64,000 nucleotides of DNA from Bin5 sp022827195 (GTDB lineage: Bacteria; Chloroflexota; Anaerolineae; Caldilineales; Caldilineaceae): NCBI GenBank assembly GCA_965208275.1, contig OZ242331.1:1984001-2048000 (forward strand), given 5' to 3'. Below, in pieces: positions 1-8,432 of this stretch. A model generated the notes under the pieces. That model was not told the origin of the DNA. It made no database searches and worked only from the letters and a program-made list of their open reading frames with translations. Positions within the stretch are counted from its first letter, which is position 1. The number at the start of each line of letters is the position of its first letter. A program made the translations under genes and the position numbers.

Positions 1-35
1 TGCATCAAGCCGAGAATCAGGCAATTCCGTATATC

Positions 36-576
36 TTACACCATGTACGGGCCCACAGGGAGCCCCTCTGCAGGGTTTCCAGGCCTTCCAGCAACCGACC
101 GCCCCTGCCTCGACATTTGCCGTTCAAAGGGGATTTCACGGTCGCTTAGCCATTCGTCTACCTCGTCGGCAACCGTTTGGACCGCCTGGCTACGAAGCGT
201 GAACCAGAGATCGGAGACGCGCACAGCCGCCTGGGCGACCCGAAATACTGATTCGCCGAGCGCGCCGCTGTTGACTTCGCGGAGCAACAACTGGTCCCGG
301 AATCGTTCAATGCGGAGGGTCCGGCATACGTTTTGAATGAGCGCTTCCTACTTGGGGGAGCTCCGCCGGCTCACCGTTTTTTACCCTAGCCAGTCGAGGG
401 CGTCTCCGAAATCGGTAAACAGGAGTCCGTCGTTCCGCTCCAAGACGAACACGTCTACGACGCTGCCGTTGGGGTAGAGCATTGGGGTACGCACCCGCAC
501 GCCTTGCTGTGGGGCAGGCGAGCACACGAAGAGGGGGGTACAGCCTGTTGCAGAGTCGTGCACAGTGTGGCGGCAT
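36..576 (-). pseudogene. Frameshifted DUF1828-family protein remnant
   Basis: Two adjacent minus-strand frames together resemble a DUF1828 protein. The first (about 563-381) reads TPMLYPNGSVVDVFVLERN then LLFTDFGDALDWLG, the typical DUF1828 strand pattern, and then hits a stop. The second frame continues with a segment like RIERFRDQLLLREVNSG and VRVSDLWFTLRSQAVQTVADEVDEWLSD, ending at 36. No single frame spans both and the usual C-terminal DUF1829 half is missing, so the gene looks broken and truncated. The family is common in accessory and defence-rich regions, but its function is unknown. A sequencing indel cannot be excluded. Confidence 0.55.
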
Positions 577-757
577 TCATTCTATCAGCACTCCTGGAAT
601 TAGCGGTGAGTGATCGAGTAGGAGGGCTTGGCGGCGAAGCGGCTATGTCGACCTGTAAGGAACAGCGGATGGCTCATTGAAAGTCGGGGCTGAATTCGTG
701 CTTGAAGTGGCCGGTATTCGGCCTCGTCTATAGTCCGTCAGTTTAGATGGTCCTGCG

Positions 758-1159
758 TTAGGATGCCGGGGATGCATCTGCATTGCTCTCCGGTGCCTGA
801 GGCTCTTTCCCACTACCAGCCAGCGCATTGGCGCACGCTTCGCATATCTCGCCATCCACGGCCCCGGCCGCGAGGGCCCGCGAACTACCGCGCTTGTGCT
901 GATTGCTTGCCAAAGCAGTGCTCTTTTCCCACCACGTGACCGCGGCCTCCTTCGCAGCCTCCCGGCTTGGGCAGACCTGATCCCCAGCGCCATATTCCAC
1001 GCCAAGCCAGCCATACGCCGTCCAGCGCCAGCCCGCCGACATGCGCCGCACCTCGAGCAAAACATCGCCCGACGACTTCGTATACACACATGCTTCCGAT
1101 TGCCGGGGCTCGTCGGTCCAGTCGATTGTCTGCATCAGGTCGGGGAAGGTAACGCTCAT
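758..1159 (-). CDS. Hypothetical 133-aa protein
   Basis: The protein is not recognised. It is soluble-looking, with a Trp/Tyr-rich centre (MSAGWRWTAYGWLGVEYGAG), a CEACA motif near residue 108 and a disordered acidic end. A purine-rich stretch (GAGAGAGGACTC) lies just before the ATG, which supports the start. It stands alone between the DUF1828 remnant and an unannotated gap. Small proteins of this kind are usual in integrated elements. Confidence 0.45.
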   Translation of the reverse strand: MSVTFPDLMQTIDWTDEPRQSEACVYTKSSGDVLLEVRRMSAGWRWTAYGWLGVEYGAGDQVCPSREAAKEAAVTWWEKSTALASNQHKRGSSRALAAGAVDGEICEACANALAGSGKEPQAPESNADASPAS

Positions 1160-1600
1160 AGGGAGTCCTCTCTCTATCTGAATCGTTGTTGCGGGCGCGG
1201 AACTGGATGACCAGTGCCGCGATGGTCGCGTAAAGGGTTCGATAGCATGGCTGTTGTGTAAATCACGGGCAGGTATACTTCCTCCAGGTTGTAGCCGCCG
1301 CGGCGGTCTTTATCGGAATCACGATTGCAGGGACCGTTGTGGGGGAGGTTGAAATCCAAAATAGGACAGTCGTGACTCCTAATTTTGCCCGTGCTAGCAG
1401 GCATAATCGCGCGTGGCTTGCCAGTTCTCAGTGCAGAGTATACACGATCTCGAATATTTGTGCTACGTACACACGCACTGCGCCGTCAGGAGGCTCCTTT
1501 TTGCAAGCTTCTTCCCCTGTGCTAGAGTGGGCTCCGACCTCGAAAGGGGGGCCGGACCGGAGTGTCAGCTCCTTACCGGCTCAGACGAGGAGTCTTTAAT
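1160..1600. other. No recognisable gene
   Basis: About 440 bases with only short unsupported frames on both strands. I see no RNA gene, no clear promoter and no repeat. It lies between a small minus-strand gene and the left inverted repeat of the IS3-type element. Confidence 0.5.
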
Positions 1601-1602
1601 TG

Positions 1603-1629
1603 GCCCCAATCGTTAGACCACGAAATGGG
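1603..1629 (+). repeat. Left inverted repeat of IS3-type element
   Basis: The 27 bases beginning GCCCCAATCGTTAGACC are the exact reverse complement of 3691-3717. Confidence 0.85.
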
Positions 1630-1686
1630 GAAAACAAGGTGCATGCTGATTCCCACAATCCAACCCACCGCTCCAAATAGAACACC

Positions 1687-2229
1687 ATGACGATGACAGA
1701 GGCTTTTATCGAAACGGAGACCACTGGCCTGAGCAATAGTGACGAGCTAATCGAGCTTGCAGTCGTCATCTTCCGAATCGACATCTCTGCTCGCAAGCCG
1801 ATCAAAGTTCTCCAAAGCTACTCCGGCTTGAGGGAGCCCCATCGCCCGATCGGGCCGGGCGCACAACAAGTGCACGGTATTACGGCGCGGGAAGTTCGAG
1901 GTAAGCGGCTGCACGACCGACGCGTCATCGCGATGTTGGAGAAGGCGGAGTTTATCGTTGCCCACAACGCTGCCTTCGACCGACGCTTCATGCTGAAGCT
2001 CTACCCGATGGCGGGGGAGGTGCCATGGCACTGCTCGATGAATGATATCGCCTGGGACCGCAAAGGTTTCGACTCGAAAGGGCTGGGCTACCTATTGGAG
2101 GCTCATCAAATCAAAGTGGGGAGGGCTCACAGGGCGCTCGACGACGTAAAGGGGGCGCTCAGGTTGCATGCCACTGTCGATCGTTCGACCGGACGGCCCT
2201 ACATGGCCGAACTGCACGGGATGAATTGA
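1687..2229 (+). CDS. DnaQ-like DEDDh 3'-5' exonuclease
   Basis: This is a 180-aa RNase-H-like exonuclease of the DnaQ/epsilon type. Exo I is FIETETTGL (Glu9, Glu11), in which Glu replaces the usual first Asp. Exo II is AHNAAFDRRF (Asp98), and Exo III is HRALDDV (His148, Asp153). The length fits a stand-alone exonuclease domain. Such proteins remove nucleotides from DNA or RNA 3' ends using two metal ions; the first-residue change is conservative and may keep activity. The gene sits just inside the left inverted repeat of the IS3-type element and reads toward the unknown gene at 2563. No strong ribosome-binding site is visible; two Met codons are possible starts. Confidence 0.8.
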   Translation: MTMTEAFIETETTGLSNSDELIELAVVIFRIDISARKPIKVLQSYSGLREPHRPIGPGAQQVHGITAREVRGKRLHDRRVIAMLEKAEFIVAHNAAFDRRFMLKLYPMAGEVPWHCSMNDIAWDRKGFDSKGLGYLLEAHQIKVGRAHRALDDVKGALRLHATVDRSTGRPYMAELHGMN

Positions 2230-2562
2230 GTGGCAGAGCCACAAAAAAGGAACATGCACTGGATGGTCAAATTGGTCCTGGCCCTGGCGGCGAGGAATCT
2301 CACTCCACTCGTTTGCGGCATTCTGGCTGAGTTCTTTGAATGGCGATGCCGCAGTCCCTTTAGCGCATTTTGCAATCGTTTCGCGCTTTGCCCACACGCC
2401 AAACGCACTACCCTTCCCGATCCCTCGATCTGTATAGAACGCCAACCATAACGACTTCCTAGACAAACTTACACACCTAGGAGACAGTCATCAAGTAGGT
2501 GCAAGACTACAAAGGGACTACGCCAGGCCCTAGTCCCCATTGAGGTCATGTAGGAGCGAATC

Positions 2563-3351
2563 GTGAGCCTTATCAGCGAGTGGCAAAAATGGGAACCGGA
2601 GAACTTTCCGTACGTATTGGACAAGGATTCCGAAGTCTTGAAATCCTCTAAATGGAAGCATCAGGTCGCGAAGTACCGATGTTGGCGGGAAGCAAGCGGA
2701 GATTCTGACTTCTGCAAGCCAGGCGACAAACGTCTCCACTTGGGCCTTTTTCCAGTCCCATTCGTGGGGGACATACGAAACGCTTCCATTTACATTCTGA
2801 TGCTCAATCCAGGACTCGGACCTGGTGACTACTTCGAGTACGAGGTTCCCTACTTTCGGGAAGCGCTTCTTGCCAACCTGCGACAGGTGAAAAAAACTGG
2901 GGTCATGCCTTTTATGTTCCTAGACCCCCAATTCGCTTGGCACGGTGGTTTCGGCTTTTGGCACCAAAAGCTAAAGGGAGTAATCGAGGATTTGGCCGAA
3001 TCGAGGCGTATCTCCTTTGCATGCGCACGCGAAACCTTGGGGAGCAAGCTGGCAGTTGTCCAGCTTGTTCCCTATCACAGCACCGTATTCGGATTCACTC
3101 CGAATGAACTAAAGCAGTTAACCTCGGTGCGCCTAGCGCAGGAATTCGTTTGTCAGACGGTTGCGAAACGTGCAAGGGCCCGGGATGCAATTGTAATCGT
3201 TGCTCGACAGGTGAAGAATTGGGATCTGTTTCTACCGAAAAAACTTGGAGAGGAACACGGAGTAATACGGTACACGCCTTCGGAATCGAGAGGGGCGTCG
3301 CTAGGGCCTAATTCGAGAGGAGGTCGCGCGATTCTACGCAAGCTAAAGTGA
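2563..3351 (+). CDS. Unknown 262-aa protein, possibly UDG-like fold
   Basis: The GTG start has AGGAG seven bases upstream. I do not recognise the family with certainty. The order of a strand ending LMLNPGLGPGDY (near residue 80), a later VVQLVPYHS strand, an IVIVARQVKNW strand and a C-terminal GPNSRGGRAIL is reminiscent of uracil-DNA glycosylase-superfamily folds, but that is inference from pattern alone. It follows the DnaQ-like exonuclease inside the same IS3 inverted repeats, so a nucleic-acid role is plausible. A fold prediction against the UDG superfamily would settle the question. Confidence 0.7.
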   Translation: MSLISEWQKWEPENFPYVLDKDSEVLKSSKWKHQVAKYRCWREASGDSDFCKPGDKRLHLGLFPVPFVGDIRNASIYILMLNPGLGPGDYFEYEVPYFREALLANLRQVKKTGVMPFMFLDPQFAWHGGFGFWHQKLKGVIEDLAESRRISFACARETLGSKLAVVQLVPYHSTVFGFTPNELKQLTSVRLAQEFVCQTVAKRARARDAIVIVARQVKNWDLFLPKKLGEEHGVIRYTPSESRGASLGPNSRGGRAILRKLK

Positions 3352-3399
3352 CTTCAATTTGAGCTCAAGGGTTTTTCGTATTCTGGGTCGAGTTCGAAT

Positions 3400-3756
3400 T
3401 TGGGTCAAAGTCGATATGCGAGGGAGATTGAGTCGCGTATTCAGGTCGGAATGGACGGCCGCGCCCTCGACAACGTTTTCTCCGAACGCCAATGGCGCAG
3501 CGTCAAAAAGGAGGACATCTATCTCAACCAGTATGACACGGTCCGTCAACTGCACGCTGGACTGATCGCCTATTTCGACTTCTTCGACCATGAGAGACCG
3601 CAGCAAAGTCTAAATAATCGCACGCCGGCGGAAAAGCACTTCGTGCCCTGGTCAGTGCCGGCCGCATTCGCCTCAAGGCGCCATATTCTTCCCATTTCGT
3701 GGTCTAACGATTGGGGCTCACAATATGGAACCGCCAGGCAAGATTCAGAAACGTAA
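3400..3756 (+). pseudogene. IS3-family transposase C-terminal fragment
   Basis: About 80 residues match the end of an IS3-type OrfB integrase core: MDGRALDNVFSERQWRSVK, then YFDFFDHERPQQSLNNRTPAE. These contain the final catalytic Glu region and the conserved H-E-R-P-x-Q-S-L signature. The N-terminal helix-turn-helix, OrfA and the first two catalytic Asp regions are absent, so the protein is inactive. The frame runs on past the real end of the match through the right inverted repeat. Confidence 0.85.
3691..3717 (-). repeat. Right inverted repeat of IS3-type element
   Basis: Exact reverse complement of 1603-1629, lying just after the transposase fragment. Confidence 0.85.
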
Positions 3757-3931
3757 CTTCAGCAAATCCATGGAAGAAGCCGGTGAACTGGTAGTGAGTG
3801 GCCGTTCTCATGCCCTTATGCACTTGATTTCCGCGCCGGATATATTGAAGGCCAACCAACTCGATCTGCCTAACATCGCGGGCAGACATTCACCGCAGCC
3901 TAGTTTCATGGAAGTATAGGAAAGCGTTGCG

Positions 3932-4162
3932 TCAGTCCAGCATTGCGCATACTTCGAGACGCCTGTCAGCATTGAGACTGTAGGCTATTACGGTGCCATC
4001 GTCTCCGGTGATTGCTTCTATTATTCCCGTGCCTAGTTCCCTATGTATCCATCTCGCAATACCAGAAAAGTCTGCCTCGAATTCTTCCTCAAGCGTCCCG
4101 CGTGGAACGGGGTCTTCGCTTTCGCAAAGCATGGCCAATAGTTGCCATCCATTGTCAGTCAC
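3932..4162 (-). CDS. Small hypothetical protein, winged-helix-like
   Basis: A 76-aa frame starts at GTG with AGGAG six bases upstream, which is the main support for it. The pattern WQLLAMLCESEDPVPRGTL suggests a helix then a second helix, followed by IIEAITGDDGTVIAYSL, which could be a beta wing. The call of a small winged helix is tentative. It lies between the IS3 element and the PD-(D/E)XK gene and reads away from it. Confidence 0.45.
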   Translation of the reverse strand: MTDNGWQLLAMLCESEDPVPRGTLEEEFEADFSGIARWIHRELGTGIIEAITGDDGTVIAYSLNADRRLEVCAMLD

Positions 4163-4364
4163 TTCAAGTCTCCTATGCTGTAGTCTTCGAATCCAAACAC
4201 TGTGCCCGCAGAACAGAATTCCCTATTTTCCGCAGGCAGTCAAGTACCTAACTGCCAATTGCAATTTGAAGTGATCGGGAATAAACCATCACCTGATGAA
4301 CAACTGTAGGAGCGAGGATGTCGGAAATTCTCACGCCAAGCTCAAGTTCGACTATACTCACTGG

Positions 4365-5327
4365 TTACCGATCTACGAGTTCCCTCAAGTCAATTGCCAG
4401 CCGATTATCGGGCTTCTCCTTACTGGCAGGATCTGTACTCGGACGAATGTCTACAGAGATAACAAAAAACGTCTTGCCTCCGTACACGATGCGAGGCGGG
4501 AATTCGGTCTCTGACGTCTCCCCTGACGAGATAACCAGCCGTCTATCCGAGCAATTGAATATAACCAGGTAGCCCGAATTCTGGTTATAGTCATTCGCGT
4601 ATCTCGAGACTTGGTGGAAGCCCTGCCGCAAGTGGTTCGTGTTCTTACTATTTTCAGGATCGAACACCTTGACTTCTAGGACCAGCGGATCGTCAGAGCC
4701 AAGCAGTGCAATGACATCCGCCTTACCTGACGGAGAAGAAGGTTCTGAGAACGGATAGTCAATTCCTCCCTCAAAGAGGCTGGCCCTTAACTCTCGATCT
4801 AGCCTGGCTTCGCCGACCGCAGTTCTCTCTATGTAGAGGTCGTAAAGCTCACTTTGTCTAAACCATTCGACCTTCAATTTGAACCGCTCGATCAGATGGA
4901 GGACGTTTCCTCCATCTTCAATCCGGTCGTGGAGGAAATTGACGAACGGATCCACGACCGCTTCCGTAAAGTCGTGAATATAATCTGAGAACGTTGATCC
5001 GCGACTGAAGAGGCTTCCCCATCCAAGTGCGTTGCCTTTTTGGTTGTCGTCAACGCATTGTATGAGGATGTGGTAACATAGGGCTGCCCTTCCAACTTCG
5101 TGCTGAGGAAACTGCACTCGCTGCGTTCTTTCAAACTTTTCCTCCCAAAGGTCGAAATCTACGGGAATGTTTGCTTCCAACATAAGCAGCAAGGCACGGA
5201 CGTAGTTGTTCTTATCCAAGAACTGAAGGAAATATCGTAGCTCGTCATCATAAGTTTGAAAGTCAGTCCTATGAAGACGAGTCCTTCTTTCTTGAAGGGC
5301 AACTCTAAGATTGCGAATGTAGAGCAT
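4365..5327 (-). CDS. PD-(D/E)XK-like protein
   Basis: This 320-aa protein has a helical N-terminal half (about 1-185) and a C-terminal half with a nuclease-like signature. GKADVIALL supplies Asp204, and VLEVKVFDP supplies Glu218-x-Lys220, followed by an HxxRQGFHQVSRYAND helix. This D...ExK order is the core of PD-(D/E)XK nucleases, although the family also includes non-catalytic members. It lies 44 bases downstream of a zinc-ribbon gene, so the two probably form an operon. The pair sits left of the diverged tRNA-His att copy. It may belong to a defence system; the exact family is not recognised. Confidence 0.65.
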   Translation of the reverse strand: MLYIRNLRVALQERRTRLHRTDFQTYDDELRYFLQFLDKNNYVRALLLMLEANIPVDFDLWEEKFERTQRVQFPQHEVGRAALCYHILIQCVDDNQKGNALGWGSLFSRGSTFSDYIHDFTEAVVDPFVNFLHDRIEDGGNVLHLIERFKLKVEWFRQSELYDLYIERTAVGEARLDRELRASLFEGGIDYPFSEPSSPSGKADVIALLGSDDPLVLEVKVFDPENSKNTNHLRQGFHQVSRYANDYNQNSGYLVIFNCSDRRLVISSGETSETEFPPRIVYGGKTFFVISVDIRPSTDPASKEKPDNRLAIDLRELVDR

Positions 5328-5371
5328 GGGACATCCTACAAGTTGATTCGAATTTTTGTGTCTAGCTCGCT

Positions 5372-5602
5372 TTACTGGCTTTCGAAGGACTTGAGTGCCG
5401 ATTCGATCCTTTTCTGAGCACCATGAGCGCTAGCATCGGCATCGACCAATTGGATAGAAATCTTGCAGCAAGGGCAGAATATGGCTTCCTCCAGGCGCAC
5501 AGATAGTAGCTCCACATCAACTCCATAATCGCACCTGGGACATGGTATGGTCACATATAGGCCATCGAAAAAACGCATTGCGATACCGTTTCCAATTGTC
5601 AA
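5372..5602 (-). CDS. Small zinc-ribbon protein
   Basis: A 76-aa protein with two Cys pairs, CPRC and CPCC, spaced about 20 residues apart, as in a zinc ribbon. The TTG at 5602 has AGAAGG four bases upstream; an ATG eight codons further in is an alternative start. It is the first gene of a probable two-gene operon with the PD-(D/E)XK-like protein. A partner or DNA/RNA-binding role is likely but not shown. Confidence 0.55.
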   Translation of the reverse strand: MTIGNGIAMRFFDGLYVTIPCPRCDYGVDVELLSVRLEEAIFCPCCKISIQLVDADASAHGAQKRIESALKSFESQ

Positions 5603-5653
5603 TTTTCCTTCTGTCCGTCCGAAAGTCTGACCTCCGCGCCAGTCAGCAATTCA

Positions 5654-5784
5654 AGCCTACGCATTGATACCGCCGCACGTTACAAAGCATGAAAACAAAG
5701 GATGTGTCCCCGAAGCGCAAAGACCCAAGACACAGCCCAACTGAGGGGCGCCTAACGGGGCTCGAACCCGCAACCTTCTGATCC
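5654..5784. repeat. Diverged tRNA-His attachment region
   Basis: Bases 5745-5770 match the tRNA-His 3' end exactly, followed after two mismatches by 12 more matching bases. The similarity continues outward: 5654-5760 aligns base for base, with scattered changes, to 45733-45838, including a hairpin stem (5703-5708 with 5729-5734). This segment therefore resembles the right end of the prophage-like element plus the tRNA 3' end. It is probably the junction of an older related insertion whose body lies to the left. Confidence 0.75.
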
Positions 5785-5815
5785 ATGATTTGGCGCTCTT
5801 CGTGTCCTAGGTGAC

Positions 5816-6847
5816 TTAGGCCGACCACTCAACTCCTTCCTCATCGAGCTCAAAGAGTTTGTAGCTCCTGATGGTTGCGCCAATCTCATACTCTGCAAGC
5901 AGCTCGGCCATTTTCTCACCGTTCATAAGGGCAACAGGCGCGGCGTTTGAACGATTCGCTTCGGTCTTCGCTCCCTTGCTAAAGTCGCTAGTTGTTATAA
6001 TCAGACCCTGCTCGTGCGCTCCAAGTGAACCGCGAACCTGCTGGACAATCGGGGAGGTGACATTATTCTTCCAACGCTTTGCTTGTACTGCCATGCGGAT
6101 GCGCACTGAGTCGCCTACAACCAGTGTGCCGCGAACGTCAATTCCGTGGTCGCCGCCGGAGGCACTCGTGAGTTCAACGTCCTCGAAGCCCATCGAAACA
6201 AGAAGCTCACTAACCAAAGTTTCAAATTCAGCTGGCGAAACGGAACGAGCCCGATCAAGCAATGCCTTCCGCACTACTCGATTCTTTTCGTCGATGATCC
6301 CAGCAACCTCGCCTGGCAACCAAGCGGAAAGTCCAACCATACCTCGACCGTGTTGTACGAAGCGCGCCGTCTCACCACGGGCTTCCTGGCGACGAATCTC
6401 AGTTAGTATTGCCGCGTACATCGTCGCGGCGGGAGTTCGACTCTTTGTGCTTACTAACTTAAGCGCACGCTCCGTGATAGTCCTGTAATGCAGTGGCACT
6501 TCATTTCCAGATTCCATGAGGACATGCTCGGCCGCCGCAGTAAATGTCAAGCCAGTACCAGCATCTTCGGCCTTTTTCCTCTCCAGAGAGTTCTTCTGTT
6601 CAGTTTCAGCTAGTTCGGAGGCTGCATCTTGGTTCAGCGCATACATGCCAGCGCCAACACGCGCGAACCTCGATGAACTACCCCGCTCCCTTATATCTAC
6701 AACTAGCCTGGCGTTTATAGTATTCCAAGGGGTTTTCCCAGCCGTTGTCCATAGATTCTGTTCTAAAATCCGTTTTGTAATCTCGCGGTAGTGCAATGGC
6801 GTCCCGGCTGCATACAGAACTTTGAAGGCTGCTTCAATTGCGGTCAC
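5816..6847 (-). CDS. mrr: Mrr-type restriction endonuclease with two HARE-HTH domains
   Basis: This 343-aa protein begins with two winged-helix repeats of the HARE-HTH type, each opening with a segment like YAAGTPLHYREITKRIL or MESGNEVPLHYRTITERAL. The C-terminal half is an Mrr catalytic domain of the PD-(D/E)XK fold: FETLVSELLVSMGFEDVE, then GGDHGIDVRG carrying the catalytic Asp, then MAVQAKRW with the Q-x-K motif. Mrr enzymes cut DNA with foreign methylation or modification. It is the only complete gene between two copies of the tRNA-His attachment sequence, and its stop lies about 30 bases inside the diverged copy. No methyltransferase is adjacent, as expected for a type IV enzyme. Confidence 0.9.
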   Translation of the reverse strand: MTAIEAAFKVLYAAGTPLHYREITKRILEQNLWTTAGKTPWNTINARLVVDIRERGSSSRFARVGAGMYALNQDAASELAETEQKNSLERKKAEDAGTGLTFTAAAEHVLMESGNEVPLHYRTITERALKLVSTKSRTPAATMYAAILTEIRRQEARGETARFVQHGRGMVGLSAWLPGEVAGIIDEKNRVVRKALLDRARSVSPAEFETLVSELLVSMGFEDVELTSASGGDHGIDVRGTLVVGDSVRIRMAVQAKRWKNNVTSPIVQQVRGSLGAHEQGLIITTSDFSKGAKTEANRSNAAPVALMNGEKMAELLAEYEIGATIRSYKLFELDEEGVEWSA

Positions 6848-7149
6848 TGAGGTACCTCCGTGCTAGGACTGAACAATTCGCGACACATGCAATACGCTAT
6901 AACAGCATGTTGGTATACTATGACTCGACCCCCGGTCGCAGTTGTCCCTCGAATTGTGGCAATTGCGCACATTATCCGTCCAATGATAGAGACCTAAAGT
7001 GTTTCCCCAATGGAAGCAAGAGCTTCTCTCCAACGAGTATGCGATAAAAGTACCCGTGAGTCCAATGTGCACCCTTTCCGAAGAATCGGGGTTTCAAATG
7101 GGATGCACTATAGATTCAATGGGCCTATCCGTCCGTACTTCCCTCGTAC
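6848..7149. other. Mrr upstream region, no gene
   Basis: About 300 bases upstream of the mrr start, more AT-rich than its neighbours and presumably containing its promoter. I could not pick a convincing -35/-10 pair. No supported coding frame is present. Confidence 0.4.
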
Positions 7150-7207
7150 ACCAAAAGAAAATCCGGTTGAGCCCCCTCATCGAAGAAGAATCAAAGACTC
7201 AACCGGA
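7150..7207 (-). terminator. Hairpin terminator downstream of att copy
   Basis: A perfect 10-bp inverted repeat (TCCGGTTGAG at 7162-7171 and its complement at 7198-7207) is followed, on the minus strand, by a T-rich run (ATTTTCTTTT). It sits six bases beyond the tRNA 3' sequence, where a tRNA-His terminator would be. It may be the original chromosomal terminator displaced by integration, or part of the Mrr segment. Confidence 0.6.
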
Positions 7208-7212
7208 CACAT

Positions 7213-7261
7213 GGGGCGCCTAACGGGGCTCGAACCCGTAGCCTTCTGATCCACAATCAGA
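7213..7261. repeat. attL, 49-bp direct repeat of tRNA-His 3' half
   Basis: These 49 bases are identical to 45824-45872 and cover the tRNA-His sequence from the anticodon arm to the 3' end. To the right the match stops and non-tRNA sequence begins, so this copy is only a partial gene. The integrase starts 218 bases away, as is typical for tyrosine-recombinase elements. Confidence 0.92.
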
Positions 7262-7478
7262 AGCCCATCACCCTGAGCGCCTCGGTCCGTCATTGCTCAT
7301 ACCCGTCGATCTTCGACGCCTCCTCCAGCGCGTCACTCGACCCCTTGCCAAAAGCAATTGCGTAACTCCGTTTCCGGAAAAGTACCAATTTCGGAACATC
7401 AGCCCCACCCTTCAGCGTCACTTCTCCGGCAAGAAATTTCATAGTTTTTCCTCATCCTTCATCGCAGGAGAATCCGCT

Positions 7479-8417
7479 ATGTTGCTCATCGACGCTTTGG
7501 CGGCCTTCCTTGTCTCGCGTTCCGCGGAAGGCAAGGCCCAGAAAACGATCCGCTTCTACAAGGACAACATCAGCACTTATATCTCTTTCCTGGAGGAAGC
7601 CCAGCTGTTAGGCACTGCCTGGGCCGACCCTGAAACCATCGAGCTCTTCCTCTTAAGTGAAAGGAGGCGCAAATTATCGGACACAACGATTCACGCCCGC
7701 TATCGCGCATTGCGAGTCTTTTGCAACTGGCTAGTCAGCCGCGGTCTCTTGGCAAGCTCACCTATCGAAAGTGTGCAGGAGCCGCAGCGGACCCTAACTG
7801 CGCCGCGCCGCATAAGCACCGAGCATTACAAGGCTCTGCTGGAAAGCATCCCTGTCGATCGCGGTATCTGGCTGGACCACCGCGACCGCCTAATTCTGCA
7901 GCTTCTAAACTGGACAGGTCTACGAGCGGGCGAAGCGGCCGGGCTGCAAACCAGCGACATTCACCTGCCCGACCGCCTCATCTACATTCGAAGTGCCAAG
8001 GGACGCCGGTCCCGCTACGTGCCCTTGCCACGCCACATCGACGAGCCACTGACACGCTATCTCTTTACGCGGCCGCAGTTCAACACGCCCTACCTGTTCA
8101 TCTCCAACCGCGCCTTCCTCGACTTCGCCCCTGCATTAACAAGCCAGGGCCTATCGAAGATGATACGCCGCCGGTGCGCCGCCGCCAGCCTTCCAGCGTA
8201 TGGTGCACATGCCTTTCGCCACGCCTTCGCCATGACGATGCTGAACAAAGGCGGAATCGACATGGGGATCCTATCGAAATTGCTGGGTCACAAGAACACC
8301 TCTGTGACTCAGAAGTGTTATGCCGACTGGGAGACAGATTCCCTTAGCCGCGCCTACGAGCTGGCGGAGTTTACGATCAGCTCCGACTTGCCAGCACAAG
8401 GACGCAATACCAGTTAG
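7479..8417 (+). CDS. int: Tyrosine recombinase/integrase
   Basis: From the ATG at 7479 (GGAG eight bases upstream) the protein is 312 aa. An N-terminal SAM-like core-binding domain (about 1-95) precedes the catalytic domain. The catalytic set is complete: Arg149 in TGLRAGEA, Lys174 in SAKGRRSRY, His244-x-x-Arg247 in HAFRHAF, His271 in LLGHKNTSVTQ and nucleophile Tyr281. It lies next to attL and reads away from it, so it is the likely enzyme for integration into tRNA-His. The frame is open further upstream to 7293, but those codons lack a good ribosome-binding site. Confidence 0.92.
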   Translation: MLLIDALAAFLVSRSAEGKAQKTIRFYKDNISTYISFLEEAQLLGTAWADPETIELFLLSERRRKLSDTTIHARYRALRVFCNWLVSRGLLASSPIESVQEPQRTLTAPRRISTEHYKALLESIPVDRGIWLDHRDRLILQLLNWTGLRAGEAAGLQTSDIHLPDRLIYIRSAKGRRSRYVPLPRHIDEPLTRYLFTRPQFNTPYLFISNRAFLDFAPALTSQGLSKMIRRRCAAASLPAYGAHAFRHAFAMTMLNKGGIDMGILSKLLGHKNTSVTQKCYADWETDSLSRAYELAEFTISSDLPAQGRNTS

Positions 8418-8432
8418 ATCCGGGGAACTACC

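Larger units (their letters stand above)
1601..3720 (+). mobile_element. IS3-type element remnant with two passenger genes
   Basis: The ends carry a perfect 27-bp inverted repeat (1603-1629 and 3691-3717), and the outer ends read TG...CA as in IS3-family elements. Inside, on the plus strand, are a DEDDh exonuclease, an unknown 262-aa protein and only the last part of an IS3-type transposase. The catalytic core is therefore mostly gone, and the element cannot move by itself. I found no convincing target-site duplication. Either the passenger genes replaced the front of the transposase, or a non-autonomous derivative picked them up. Confidence 0.65.

Noticed and set aside
1174..1404. 76-aa minus-strand frame
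   Set aside because: No ribosome-binding site, no motif, atypical composition; treated as non-coding.
1598..3724. Target-site duplication of the IS3-type element
   Set aside because: AAT occurs on both sides but not at equivalent distance from the repeat ends, so it is not reliable.
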